Origin: Pochonia chlamydosporia 170
Lineage: Eukaryota > Ascomycota > Sordariomycetes > Hypocreales > Clavicipitaceae
Length of the DNA stretch: 64,000 nt
Assembly: GCF_001653235.2 (NCBI RefSeq)
Contig: NW_019154045.1
Span: 639,856-703,855, forward strand
Reading direction: 5' to 3'
In this document: one piece after another, positions 23,407 through 34,219 of the stretch
Layout: each line of letters opens with the position of its first letter
How positions within the stretch are numbered: position 1 is the stretch's first letter
Position numbers and translations under genes: made by a program
The notes under the pieces: model-generated
Seen by the model: only the letters and a program-made list of their open reading frames with translations
What the model was told of the DNA's origin: nothing
Database searches by the model: none

Positions 23407-24068
23407 GATAAATGTAGGCAGTGTCCTATTGAGCCGTGCAAGTTCATTCACATTCATGTATAGAGTAGGCTTAAGACGAGGCCAAGGCCCGGGGGGGGGG
23501 GGGGAGTAGGAAATCGTTGGGCATTATATCAACTTGTCAGCGCCATGATCTGATAGGTCGAAAGATGCAAAGAAACGAGAGGCAAAGAATATCATATCAG
23601 TCCGGGCGAGGCAAAGATCAAGTTCCACCAACCCGCAACTCTAGACCGCGCGCCACGCTCCCTCCACGGAAAGCCACAAGTCGTGCAGGCTGCCCCGGAT
23701 TTTGAGAGGATCAGCAACGCACGAAAGAAGAAGGCAGTAGGTTGGCTTGCTCGGGGTCGCCTTCCGGATACGGCAAGAACTTCAAGCCTCCGCATGTTGT
23801 TCCCCAAGTGAGTGGGAGGCACCATGTTGGCTGCTTGTGAGTTGGCAGTTTCTTGGTATCTTTCTGGGGGCTCCCACCTGCCTCTCCCCAAGACGACGCG
23901 ACTTATTTCTGGCCTCGGCGGACTCCTAACCTAGTAAAGGTACAGTAACATACACAGATATATATCCTACTTTAAAGCTCAGAAGGGAGGCCTCAAAAAC
24001 TGAGCAACGCAAAAGTCTGTACTTGGAGTCTCCTCAAAACTCTGTTTTTCTTCTCTGTGTTCTTGAAG
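23407..24068. promoter_or_regulatory. Divergent promoter of permease and dioxygenase genes
   Basis: About 660 bp separate the two divergent start codons, so the genes can be co-regulated, plausibly by the Zn2Cys6 protein encoded nearby. A long G run sits near 23490. I did not find a convincing inverted CGG pair. Confidence 0.45.
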
Positions 24069-24941
24069 ATGGTTACAAATACTTCAATCACACCAACCCA
24101 ATTGCGACATGTCAATGTGTCCAGCAGTTGCACCGACGTTCTTAAAGTCCTTCGCGAGGACGGCGGTGTAATCATCAAAGGCCTTTTGTCTCAGGATCAA
24201 GTTGATCGCATGAACCAAGACATTCAGCCCGCCATGGACCAGCTAGCTGCTGGCTCAACACACAGCGATGAATGGACCCAGCAGTTCCACGGTACCAACA
24301 CCAAGAGGTTAACCAACCTCGTCACCATCAGTCAGACTTTTCGTCAAGATATTCTGGATAACGACATTATTCACCATCTTTGCGAAGCTGTCTTTCTCCA
24401 AGACTCAGGCACGTATTGGCTAAACACGGCGCAAGTTATCGAGATTGGACCGGGAAACAAGGCCCAGGAGCTGCACCGTGACCAAGTGCAGTATCCCATC
24501 TTTACACACTGCGGCCCTGATGCCCCTGAAGCTTGTGTCAACTTCATGATTGCCCTGACCGATTTTACCCAGGAAAATGGGGCCACGAGGGTCATCCCTG
24601 GGAGCCACAGATGGCCAGATCTCAAGAACAATGGATCGCCAGATGATACAGTTCCAGCTATCATGGCCCCAGGGGATGCTTGCTTCATAAACGGTAAAGT
24701 CGTACATGGAGGTGGTGCGAATCGCACCCAAGACTTCAAGAGACGGGGCATCGCTCTCAGCTTCCAGTGCTCGTACTTGACCCCCGAAGAAGCGTACCCT
24801 TTCATTGTTGAGAAGGCTTTGGCAGAGCAGCTCAGTGAGCGCGGTCAAAGAATGATTGCCTTTCGTTCTCAGTTTCCCAAGGACAGCCCGGGGCTTTGGC
24901 AGAGCAACTATGGGGAAATAGCCAACGTAATTGGAATTTGA
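24069..24941 (+). CDS. PhyH-type Fe(II)/2-oxoglutarate dioxygenase
   Basis: An intronless 290-residue frame, the usual length. The facial triad is visible: H136-x-D138 in L-H-R-D-Q and distal H213 in V-V-H-G-G-G; the 2-oxoglutarate-binding Arg is probably in the following F-K-R-R-G. The L-H-R-D-Q and G-A-T-R-V-I-P-G-S-H-R-W context is that of fungal secondary-metabolite enzymes of the phytanoyl-CoA dioxygenase family, such as the FtmOx1 group, which hydroxylate, desaturate or form endoperoxides. Start chosen at ATG 24069. In this cluster it could hydroxylate an amine-derived compound; the substrate cannot be read from sequence. Confidence 0.92.
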   Translation: MVTNTSITPTQLRHVNVSSSCTDVLKVLREDGGVIIKGLLSQDQVDRMNQDIQPAMDQLAAGSTHSDEWTQQFHGTNTKRLTNLVTISQTFRQDILDNDIIHHLCEAVFLQDSGTYWLNTAQVIEIGPGNKAQELHRDQVQYPIFTHCGPDAPEACVNFMIALTDFTQENGATRVIPGSHRWPDLKNNGSPDDTVPAIMAPGDACFINGKVVHGGGANRTQDFKRRGIALSFQCSYLTPEEAYPFIVEKALAEQLSERGQRMIAFRSQFPKDSPGLWQSNYGEIANVIGI

Positions 24942-25588
24942 CTGTGGCTGGTGGCACACGTGCTAGTTTGTTCATGGTGGACCATGGGCCAATTGGCTAT
25001 ACTAGTGGATGTAAATTAAACGACTCAGTTAACTATGTGAATTCGTATAATTTTTTTGGCCTGTTCTAGATCAGTAACAAATACGATCCCCTTTTGTGAA
25101 CCGATCATCAGACCCAGAGACACACGGCTGTTTCCACAACGTACCACGGCATCGGTGGATGCACATGTACGACCAAGAAATGCGTTATCAGTAAATGTGG
25201 GGTGTATTGTGTTCCTCATTTCCAGTTGGAGAGGTTGGCTGAGGGTGAGGACTACATCGGGTTGAGCTGCTTAAATGGGCCTAGAGTTTCCGTGGTGCAC
25301 GATTTCGTGTTTGGCATTGCACGCCGATTCGTTCTGAGAATGAGAAATGGTGGCCTTCCATGACCCTTTCGTGACAAGATTCTCCTGTTACTCAGAAGTC
25401 GGAGCCCGAATGGGCAGTGTCATGACTTGTTGTCGATATGACGGAATACTAAAATGGACGCCGACCATGGGGTCCCGAAATCCGTCTTGCGTGGATAAAG
25501 ATCCCCCATCCCGTCCGCACAAGTTTCGCAAACATTGCAATAAATAGGCACATTAACTTTTCATCGCAAGCTGATCTCGACGCTCAAC
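24942..25588. other. Intergenic, promoter of the amine oxidase gene
   Basis: No gene. Holds the 3' end of the dioxygenase gene and the presumed oxidase promoter. Confidence 0.5.
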
Positions 25589-27913
25589 ATGTTTCCAAAC
25601 CTTCACCCTTTCTCTCAGCTCACCGCTGCAGAGATCAAGCTATCCAGTCAGATTATCAGACAGCTACATCCAGCCAACACCGTCATTATTTTCAAGACAA
25701 TTACACTGCAAGAACCAGACAAGGAAGTTGCGCTTGAGTACTTGCAAGCGGAGAGCGAACATAGGCCTGACCGACCGGTTATCGACCGTCGCAGCTTCGT
25801 GGCTTACTACAGGAAAGACCATGTATGATGGAAATCTCCCATTACCTTGAGTGCAGAGCGGACCCGGAACTCATGACATTGACAGGACTACCTTCATGAG
25901 TCAGTTATAAATCTTGCCACCGGTCAAGTAGTCTACAATGAGGAACTCGACAAAGTATTTCACGGGCCAGCAGACCTGGACGAAGTCGGCGAGATTGAAG
26001 CATTGGTGCACACTGATCTCTTGGTCCTAGCCGAGCTCCAAAAGTACAATTTGGACAAATCATTGCTTGTCTGTGAGCCTTGGGTTTACGGTAAGTGGAG
26101 ATGTGCTTCTTAGAACTGTATTGACGTGTAACATCGACTCAACGCATAACATGACAGGCAGCGACGGCATCAACGACGAAAGGAGACAGTACCAATGTCT
26201 TCTATTCATGCGCCACCCGGACCATGCATCTGACCCAGAATCTAACCATTATGCGTTGCCATTACCCTTCTCACCAGTTGTCGATGTCATTCATCGACGT
26301 GTCACTCGCATTGACTACCTGCCCACCGGCGCAGATAACATGACGCCTGATACTAAGGGATACAAAGTCCCACCGCCCAACGAGTATGCGCCCAAGTACC
26401 AAAATATGCGCACTGATCTGAAGCCTCTGAATGTGATACAGCCAGAAGGTGCCAGCTTCACTATTACAGAGGACTTTGAATGCAGCCAGGTGGTCTCTTG
26501 GCAAAAATGGCGGCTGCGGCTGGGCTTCAATGCTCGAGAGGGCATGGTTCTATACGATGTAAGTGACGCAAACGCTTGCCGTACGCGTGAGATGGGCGCA
26601 CACACAAAGGATTCCCATAATTTCTTGTCCTGCTGACTTTGTATTCTTAAGGTTCGATACGATGGCCGACCTCTGTTTTACCGCGTGTCCTTGTCCGATA
26701 TGAACATTCCATACGCTGATCCGCGACATCCTTTCCATAAGAAAGCTGCGTTTGACCTTGGAGATGCTGGAGCTGGCTATACCGCTAACAACCTGAAACT
26801 TGGCTGTGATTGTCTCGGCTCCATCTTTTATGTGTCAAGTATTCTTAGCAGTCCATCCGGAGGCATTGTGGAGAAGCCAAATTGCGTTTGCATTCATGAA
26901 CAGGTACATGGTCTTCTCTCCCACTCCACCGGGGGTGAACTTTACAATAGAAAAGCGTCTGGTCAAGTTCTCTTGCTAATGTGCGCCATGTATAGGACTC
27001 AGGAATCGGATGGAAACATACAAACTATCGAACCGATACAGCCGTGGTAACTCGCGCACGGGAACTCGTTCTTCAGTCCATTCTCACGGTAGCAAACTAT
27101 GAGTACATTCTGGCATTTATTTTCACACAAGCCGGCGACATTTCCTACGAGGTCCGGGCAACAGGTATCCTCTCAACACAGCCGATAGACAAGGGTGTAG
27201 ATGTGAACTGGGGCACCATTGTGCACCCTGGCGTACTCGCCGCCCAACACCAGCACATATTCTCGCTCCGTCTAGACCCAATGTTGGATGGCCCTCGCAA
27301 CTCTTTGACCTACGAGGAAGCTCATGCCATGGACCCATGTAGTCCGCTGAACCCACACGGCACGGGATACTACACCCGGGAGACGACTGTTCAGACCTCT
27401 GGCGGGTACGACCTCGACGAGCAAAAGAACCGCGTCTTCAAGATCAAAAACACCTCGTCGCTTAATCAGGTGAACAACAAGGCGGCTGGCTATAAGATCA
27501 TGGTTCACGACTTTCAAAAAATGCTCGCAAGCAAGGAATCATACCATCATAGGCGCGCCGAGTTTGCAGACCACAATATTTACGTGACCAAGTACAGGCC
27601 AAACGAGCTCTATGCCGCGGGCCAATACACGAATCAGTCACGGGGTGGCGCAGGTGTTCGAACTTGGGCTGGTAGACAGGACGCTGTGGTGGATGAGGAT
27701 ATTGTCGTCTGGGTTCAATTCGGCATCAATCACGTCCCCCGTATCGAGGACTTCCCCGTCATGCCCGTCGAAATTCTCAAAGTCCACCTGCGACCTGTCA
27801 ATTTTTTCACCAAGAACCCTGCGTTGGACGTGCCACCCTCGACCCAAGCCTTCAATAAGAGTTGCCAGATCAGGGCGGCTGCTACATGTACGAATGGGAC
27901 GGCGGCGGCGTAG
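25589..27913 (+). CDS. Copper-containing (topaquinone) amine oxidase
   Basis: Five exons (25589-25822, 25886-26090, 26158-26558, 26652-26903, 26996-27913), with four GT-AG introns that keep frame, give 669 residues, typical of the family. All catalytic elements are present. The general base is D315 in F-D-L-G-D-A-G. The cofactor Tyr is Y399 in T-V-A-N-Y-E-Y, which self-processes to topaquinone. The copper ligands are H449 and H451 in H-Q-H, and H610 in F-G-I-N-H-V-P-R-I-E-D. The enzyme converts primary amines, O2 and water to aldehyde, H2O2 and ammonia. There is no signal peptide and the end is T-A-A-A rather than a peroxisomal S-K-L. With permease, RidA-like protein and SDR close by, it probably supplies the first catabolic or biosynthetic step of an amine pathway. 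Confidence 0.95.
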
Positions 27914-28071
27914 GCCGTCGTTTAAGTCTAGTGAATCAAGGGTTTTTAAATGAAGCCATCTTCTTTCCTTTCTCCATGGTTTACACAAAGACATGCAGCT
28001 GTCTAAATTGAGTTGCATCAAACTAGTCATTTGGGAGTTACTTTAGAGCTAGGCCAAACCTTTCAATGGCA

Positions 28072-30153
28072 CTATATTAGCATTATTCCTAAATCGGGCT
28101 CCTTTCGTAGAAATTCATGCAACTGCAAATTCTTGTCTCCATCACTTTTCTCACGCTCAGCCCAGAGACGGGTAGTCAATCTCTTCACCTTGCCCCAAAC
28201 CTCGAAACTCGTACTACGCCAGATTTTGTCAATCAAGGAAATAAAGCGCCTCTGAAGAGCCTGATCAGCCATCTCAAAGGCACCGATGCAGGCCGTCCAA
28301 ACCAAGGGCGAAAAGCTCCGCGAGGAACACGAGATGGCGGCCTCCAAGTGTCGTAGAGACTTTTCGACCAGTGGCTGCACGTCTTTAACCGGTGCTTTTC
28401 GAATGGTACGTTTGAAGTAGATCATGTTTGCGTAGTAGAAAGCATAGTTTAGGTGATATATCAGCATGTGGTCCGCGCCATGGGCATCTTCGTAGACGGA
28501 CAAGTCAGGTACCGACAGATACATCTCCATCTCCACTGCGTCCAGATCGCTAGTAGGGTCATCTGGCCGCCTTATTGACCCGTCAGCCAAGACATTACCC
28601 TGCATCTTGTCCATGGCATTGATCGCTTCCAGGCCGCCGTGCGGAACGCCGTAGACACGGTCAAGGCAGTAGAGTTCCCGGGGGCACTGGAATTCAAGAA
28701 CAGAGCGGGCCGAGTCGCTGTCTCCGTGGATTATACCTGGTGAGAGGCTCAAGATTGCCAGGCCGGCAAACATTTGATACACAACTGAGGCGCTTCTTGA
28801 GCGTGACCAGAATGTCGCGTCTATACCTCGAAGCCAGTTGACGGCGCCGTGAATGTGAACTCGCCACTCGGAGTTGCTGACAGTAATGGTGTCGCTTACG
28901 ATGCACAAGGTAAGCGCAGCCAAGACAGGTATGTACTGGTCTTGCTGATCAGTTATGAGGTTTCGTCTGAGGTGTGAGAGGCCCAAGTTATGATGTGCGA
29001 GTGCCAGACTCTCAAAACGGTCTTTCTCACTATGAGAGTCTTTGACCTGAGAGAGTTGGAAAGCAGATGCCATGCATATCAAGTGGAAAACGGCAATGGC
29101 AGCGTTGGAGCCGTTTGGTGCTGATCGAGCTCCCTCCAGAGCGATGGGCATGAAAACCTCTCTGAGGGGGTTGTATATTCCTGGCACCGGTAACACAATG
29201 TCGCAGAGGTGTGTTGTCCAGTATTCTAGAATATATCGCTGCAGCGGCATATCAGGCAGGATGTCCATATATTTTGGAAGGGACCTCCATATTGATCGGG
29301 TCTCTGCCTCTGACCGACTTTCGCTCCACCTACAAGCTTCTTCTTGAGTGCTTGATAAAGCTGATGGTGTGTAGACGGCCGAAAAACGACCCGAAGAAGG
29401 CTGGGAGATGTCGATGTGGCTATCGCGCTGCGTGTTTGCAGCAGGGCTTAGCTGGCCACATGCACCAGAGACAGACTGAGTCTGTGGCCTACTCCTGTCG
29501 TCTACATTCGACACAGAATCCCGAAGCTTGTCAAAGTGCTCCGACCCAGCCTCTGGGATGGTTGCTGGAAAACAAGGCCACTCATTGGTTGCAAGCGCTT
29601 CCAGCCCTGGATTCTGCGGAGAGGAAGAGGGAGCCGCGTCCAATATAGAGGTTAGGGGAGGCGATAAGGAAGGATTCGGGCTCGCTACAGCACAGGACTT
29701 GTGTCGCGTCGGCGAGAAGAGTTTTGGACTGTTTCGAATCCTAGTCCTCGAGATGACCGCACTCGCAGAGGTAGCGCCTGATCGAGTAGAGTCTCGGCGT
29801 CTCTGGTAACGTGAGTCGTGGAGAATGAAGGAATTTTGCAGCCAAGACTGTGGCGGCTGTAACTGCTGTGTTTCAGAAAATGTTTGTCTTCCATTTATAT
29901 AATCGGCGTCATCTGCGATCTGAGTTTTGTCGGTGGCATTACCCGAAGTCTTTGATGTTCTTGCTGATTCCCACTGCAGCCTCACTTCGTATCCTTCGCA
30001 GTCAATCTTTGCTGTTTCACATCTCATACATGTTGGACGGGTCTCGTCACATTTGACATGTCTCGCTCGGCAAGTCCAGCAGCCAGTAAAGGTTCTAGTC
30101 CTGGTCCTCCTCCCTCCCCTGTCGTTGACACTGTTCCTAGGACTTCGTGGCAT
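28072..30153 (-). CDS. Zn2Cys6 fungal transcription factor
   Basis: A single 693-residue frame from ATG 30153. The binuclear zinc cluster is at residues 25-52 (C-x2-C-x6-C-x6-C-x2-C-x6-C), preceded by a basic stretch R-R-T-R-T-R-T. A Ser/Pro-rich linker follows (about 60-280), then a helical fungal_trans/DUF3468-like region beginning near S-L-P-K-Y-M-D-I-L-P. Length and layout are normal for pathway-specific regulators. It is convergent with the amine oxidase gene, with only 158 bp between stop codons, so it is the likely activator of the six-gene amine cluster. DNA target not visible. Confidence 0.93.
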   Translation of the reverse strand: MPRSPRNSVNDRGGRRTRTRTFTGCWTCRARHVKCDETRPTCMRCETAKIDCEGYEVRLQWESARTSKTSGNATDKTQIADDADYINGRQTFSETQQLQPPQSWLQNSFILHDSRYQRRRDSTRSGATSASAVISRTRIRNSPKLFSPTRHKSCAVASPNPSLSPPLTSILDAAPSSSPQNPGLEALATNEWPCFPATIPEAGSEHFDKLRDSVSNVDDRSRPQTQSVSGACGQLSPAANTQRDSHIDISQPSSGRFSAVYTPSALSSTQEEACRWSESRSEAETRSIWRSLPKYMDILPDMPLQRYILEYWTTHLCDIVLPVPGIYNPLREVFMPIALEGARSAPNGSNAAIAVFHLICMASAFQLSQVKDSHSEKDRFESLALAHHNLGLSHLRRNLITDQQDQYIPVLAALTLCIVSDTITVSNSEWRVHIHGAVNWLRGIDATFWSRSRSASVVYQMFAGLAILSLSPGIIHGDSDSARSVLEFQCPRELYCLDRVYGVPHGGLEAINAMDKMQGNVLADGSIRRPDDPTSDLDAVEMEMYLSVPDLSVYEDAHGADHMLIYHLNYAFYYANMIYFKRTIRKAPVKDVQPLVEKSLRHLEAAISCSSRSFSPLVWTACIGAFEMADQALQRRFISLIDKIWRSTSFEVWGKVKRLTTRLWAEREKSDGDKNLQLHEFLRKEPDLGIMLI

Positions 30154-30754
30154 CGCTTGAAAGTACCGAGACCTCGTAAAGAAATGTGTAGGGAGATGTT
30201 AATGGCAAGACGCTTGGTATGCTGGCACGCGTAGGAGCTGCTCAAGTCGACGCGGAGCAGCCGAGCTGTGTGATGAGCAGAGCTTCGGAATCAAGTTGCA
30301 GGTACCCAATTATTTGTGGGGTAACTCTCAAACTTCCTTAATCGGTGGGTAGTTAACTACCTAGTAGTTAAGCTTTAACCCAGGATTGCAAGCCGGAATT
30401 TGGGGTAGCCACTAGCAATTTTATTGGCTGTTCGTGTCCTGTCATGAGTCCCAGTGTCTCCCCGTTGCTCGTCGAGAGTTGCCTATTATGATGTATCCGT
30501 GGCGCCTGCGGGTTGGCCCACTTGATATTTTCTCCATGGCTCTTTGACAATGTGTTGGGAGGGATTGCGAGGGATGGATGCGCTGCCTACGGTGGCCGCC
30601 AAAAGCGGCGGCAGTTCCCGCCAAAAATAGGCATTCAAGAAAAGATAACCACCAAAAGAAAACACAAAAAATCCGTTAACAAGAGCGTTTGGTTGACTAT
30701 TGCGTCTGTAAGGGAGGTCAAATCGGTTGCAGTGTTGACAGGACTTGGCCTAAT
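30154..30754. other. Upstream region of the regulator gene
   Basis: Promoter of the Zn2Cys6 gene and ordinary-composition DNA. No gene seen. Confidence 0.5.
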
Positions 30755-30933
30755 TGTAAGGGCCTAAGCGAGTATATTGACAACTGGCTATGCGACTATG
30801 AACAAGTATCCAAAGGTGAAGAAGAAAGGAAGAAAAGGAGAGCAACTCCTGAGCTCAATGCAGCTAATCTCGCTTGCTGACAGGGATTGGGGCGAGAGAG
30901 CAGCCAAGCCGCCATCGGGTTCAGCCCTTTACA
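30755..30933 (+). mobile_element. MITE family 2, copy b
   Basis: Ends TGTAAGGGCC and GCCCTTTACA form terminal inverted repeats; the interior matches copies at 11280, 36215 and 38101. It is the least decayed copy and lies outside the AT-rich blocks. Confidence 0.75.
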
Positions 30934-30964
30934 GCAACCTACCTGGAACTCTTCCTTAAAATAT

Positions 30965-31125
30965 GCCCATCGACAATCAACTCGATCGACTAAATGCCAG
31001 ATTAATATCGAATCGATCATAAGTGACTTCTTATCGATCGATATCGATTAAGTGACAATGCTGATCAATATAATCGAAATCAAAATCGATTCGATTAATC
31101 GATTCGATCAAATCGATTTGTCAAC
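30965..31125. repeat. ATCGAT-rich simple-sequence stretch
   Basis: About ten overlapping ATCGAT or TCGATT motifs lie in 160 bp, many of them self-complementary. It could be a low-complexity spacer or a clustered protein-binding region. Confidence 0.55.
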
Positions 31126-31228
31126 AAGAGAAATGTCAACTCTCCTTTCTTTTTATCCTTTCTTTTTTTTCAACCTTCCTTTTTCTCAGCTTTCCCCTCA
31201 GTATCAGGAAAAACCCTCAAATTGGTCT

Positions 31229-31286
31229 ATAAAAGGGAGTTATTTTCCTTCTCATTCCCTCAGTCAGTCAGTCAGTCAGTCAGTCA
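31229..31286 (+). promoter_or_regulatory. TATAAAAG box followed by (CAGT)n microsatellite
   Basis: A textbook TATAAAAGG at 31229 is followed 25 bp later by six and a half CAGT units (31261-31286). This resembles a core promoter reading rightwards into the small frame at 31354; there is no other support. Confidence 0.4.
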
Positions 31287-31353
31287 AGTAGATATAATTC
31301 AATTCAATCAGTTATTACCCTCAAACCCTCAAATTCCATAGCTATCCTGCGCT

Positions 31354-31500
31354 ATGATCGATCGATCGACTTCGAAGCTTGATTTTCTGTCTAAAAGAGC
31401 GGAATTGTGCGACAATATATACTTATTGGAATGCAGCTGTGTAGGCAGCACTAAGTATAGAGCATATTTAATGCTAGCAAAAGCTAGCAGTTGCCTGTAA
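31354..31500 (+). CDS. Small 48-residue open frame behind a TATA box
   Basis: ATG 31354 to TAA 31500. The peptide contains L-S-K-R-A-E-L-C-D then L-E-C-S-C, that is, a dibasic site followed by several Cys, but no signal peptide. Sequence after it becomes AT-rich. It could be the tail of a degraded secreted-protein gene or pure chance. No family recognised. Confidence 0.22.
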   Translation: MIDRSTSKLDFLSKRAELCDNIYLLECSCVGSTKYRAYLMLAKASSCL

Positions 31501-31633
31501 AAGATCACAGGTATGCTAGCACTAATAAGGTATTAAGTAACTTTTTAATTAGACTCTAAGAATTAAAAGTATAGGATAGAGGCAATAGCAATACTCCTTA
31601 AGCTTTACTTAAAATCCAGTACTATAGCAATGC

Positions 31634-32016
31634 CAGAGCATTGCCGAAAAATATATTTTGTTTCTTTTTAATTCTAACAAAATAATTGTATTAAATAAAC
31701 TAAAATAGATATAGGGTAATTACTTATACCTTAAAATAGCTAATAAAAAAACTATAATGTATTTATTAGAAGAGTGGGTCTAAAAACGCTAAAAATAGCC
31801 TAAAATACAAGAAAATACAAAAGAATACATTTGTATTTTTTCTATTTTTAGCTCTAATTAGAGCTTTAAGACCCACTTTTCTTAGTAGGTTTTATTATTT
31901 ATATAGTAATCTATTTTTTAAGCTACTTATTTTTCTTATAGGTATTTTACTTTATTTTATATAAATTATTTAAGAAAAAATACAAAAATACAAAAAAAAC
32001 AAGCGGCAATGCTCTG
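31634..32016. mobile_element. hAT-type MITE, family 1, copy b (383 bp)
   Basis: Same terminal repeats as the copy at 10007 (CAGAGCATTGCC and GGCAATGCTCTG) and a perfect 8-bp duplication AGCAATGC at 31626-31633 and 32017-32024. The interiors also align, including a GTGGGTCT / AGACCCAC inverted pair. Confidence 0.88.
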
Positions 32017-32208
32017 AGCAATGCGATACCTAGAAGCTCTTGCTTAAGTTAGAGCTTAGATTTTAATAATTTTAAGTTTAATTTCATATTAGTTAGCATA
32101 ATAAGCGATAATAATTGAGGACTAGAGAATTATATACACACTAATATAGCTAATTATAACTAGATCTTTAACCTACCTAATTAGGACGAGAATAACTAGA
32201 ATAAAGGG

Positions 32209-32860
32209 TTCTTAGATATAGCAAGTATTAACTTTCTAGAGCGACTATTTAAGCTTTCTATTGCTATATGAAAGCAAGAAGTCTGCGGTAAATAGCTTAG
32301 GTCTACTATACTACTTTACTTTAGCAGTATATTTAGATTCTTAAGCGATTGCTAGCAGTTTAAGCTAGAAAGAGACTTTAGTCTATCTCTATTAGAACTT
32401 ATATACGTATAGCGTCTCTTACTTTTTAAGTTAGCATTATTGCTAACGGCGTATCCCAGCCTTAATATTCCACAGAGACTAGTAGACGGGTAGCTAGAGA
32501 TAATTTAACGACTTTACGGTACGTATATTATCGCTAGATTTGCTAGCTCTCTCGCTAAAATGTTTAGTTTAGATACTTAATTGCTAAGACAGAGGGACTA
32601 TTATTTATTCCTTATTAGAGTAATAATCATTAGATTGTGTCTCTTAGCACAGAGTTAACAGTTAGCATAGATTAGTTTTAAACCCTATTTAACCACTTTA
32701 TCTTAGAAGCAAATGCCTTAGCAAAAGATCTACTTTATAGTCTTTATCTAGTCTTTAATATTGCTAAAATTAAGGATAACCTGATACATTGAGATTGTAG
32801 CTACTTATTTGTTAAGCACAAGGAAAATAGATTCTAAACAGCTATAAAGTAACTTCTCGC
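32209..32860 (+). pseudogene. RIP-degraded coding relic, family unknown
   Basis: One plus-strand frame reads as protein-like text for over 200 codons (for example F-L-D-I-A-S-I-N-F-L-E-R-L-F-K-L and R-L-Y-G-T-Y-I-I-A-R-F-A-S) with about 15 stops. Most of them are TAG or TAA, where CAG, CAA or TGG could have stood. This is the signature of a gene killed by RIP. The family cannot be named. Confidence 0.45.
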
Positions 32861-32894
32861 TTAATTAAGTAAGTTTTATAGATACCTACTATTA

Positions 32895-33361
32895 TGTGGG
32901 CGGAATTGCACACACTTAAGGGCTTGACAAGGGGGCTAGGAAAAGGGGACTTAGTATTTTCATTTAATATTATAGCTAAGCTCACAGATAAAAGAGAGAT
33001 TCTCTCTCTCTCTTAGCTAGAAGTTTAATTAATAGACTTAACCGCGATTTTCTTAACTAGAGCTATTTACTTAGTGCATTTAATGCTTATTTACTAAATC
33101 CCTTATTAATCAAGAGCACCTTTCTTTGCCATAGGCTATACCTTCTAAAGATATACTACTAAATAATATTACTAAGGTTTTCTAGAACAACTAAAGCAAT
33201 TAAGAATTAAATACCATTTAATCTAGAGAATTAAAAGGATTCTAACTACTAAAACTAAAGAGAAGTGATTTAATTTAGACTAAATTGCTAATAAGCTGCG
33301 TGTAAGTGCGGTATTTCTCGGGGTACTCTGAGCTCTTAGGTATGTTCGTTTTGGGCCAACA
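32895..33361. repeat. LTR-like repeat, copy a (467 bp)
   Basis: Starts TGTGGGCGGAATTGC and ends GGGCCAACA, so TG...CA as in long terminal repeats. A diverged full-length copy lies at 58876-59338 in the same orientation. There is no target duplication and no internal retroelement, so it may be a solo LTR. Confidence 0.6.
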
Positions 33362-33461
33362 AAAGGAACCGAAAGCGGAGGCGCAATGCCTAAAGTGGTA
33401 ATTAGACGGGATCCCGTCCAGTTTTAGAGGGACGAGGCCCCGTCCCCCCATTAGTCGCCGG

Positions 33462-33606
33462 CCGGGGGCTGCCTACCATTTTCTGACGGTGGGCTGGTAA
33501 CTAATTTTAACCCTAAACCATAGACGGTCAAAGGAACCAATTATCTTACACAAGGCCCAAGGTTAAGCTTAGAAAGGCGCTACCTGTCACAACTTATCAC
33601 ACGCGG
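33462..33606. repeat. Repeat segment S, copy a
   Basis: About 145 bp shared with 58558-58700 in the same orientation (GCTGCCTACCATTTTCTGA at its start). The copy here keeps more C and G, while the other has C-to-T changes. It accompanies the LTR-like repeat at both sites but in the opposite order, so it is probably a separate element. Confidence 0.55.
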
Positions 33607-34166
33607 CGCGGGCACATCAGAATGCTCTAAAGAGAGTGTGTTAGAAGCGAAATCGTTTTTACTTGGTAGAATTGATTTTCTGTCGAAATTTACCTTCCGG
33701 CACACACCAGCGCACAACAACCACTGATTATGTGCTAAAAAAATTACATGAATAGATAGCCAATGCTCGATTATAGCAGCTAAAGTAATGTTTTCATTTG
33801 TTCCATTCGATGCAGCAGTTTTTTTCTTGATCAAAGACCAATTTAGAGGTCAAGTTCTGGCAATGGGCTCGTGCACCGGGACTTGTTAAGGACACCACCA
33901 CTTTTAGGGGCTGCTACGGATATGGATACGGATTTTATTTCGCCCGGAGGGAAGTCCCTAGAGGGCCAGGACAGAAAGCTATTTACGGTTCGATACATTT
34001 GCTACAAAACACCTTAAGCCCCATACTTTCTCTTACACTGGTTGGTTTAACCTCACTTTGCTCCCTGACAGGCCTGCTTAAAGGCCAATTCCCTAAGTGT
34101 TCAGCGTTCTATTCTCAGCGGCTAAAGCACGGCCTGCCAATATTAAGGCTGTTTGTTGTTAGTATA

Positions 34167-34206
34167 GTTTCATGGTTTCATGGTTTCATGGTTTCATGGT
34201 TTCATG
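34167..34206. repeat. Tandem 8-bp repeat (GTTTCATG)5
   Basis: Five exact units. A related tract, GTTTTATG in four units, follows at about 34405-34436 on the other side of the dispersed repeat R, copy a. Confidence 0.9.
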
Positions 34207-34219
34207 GTTTCTGTTATCT

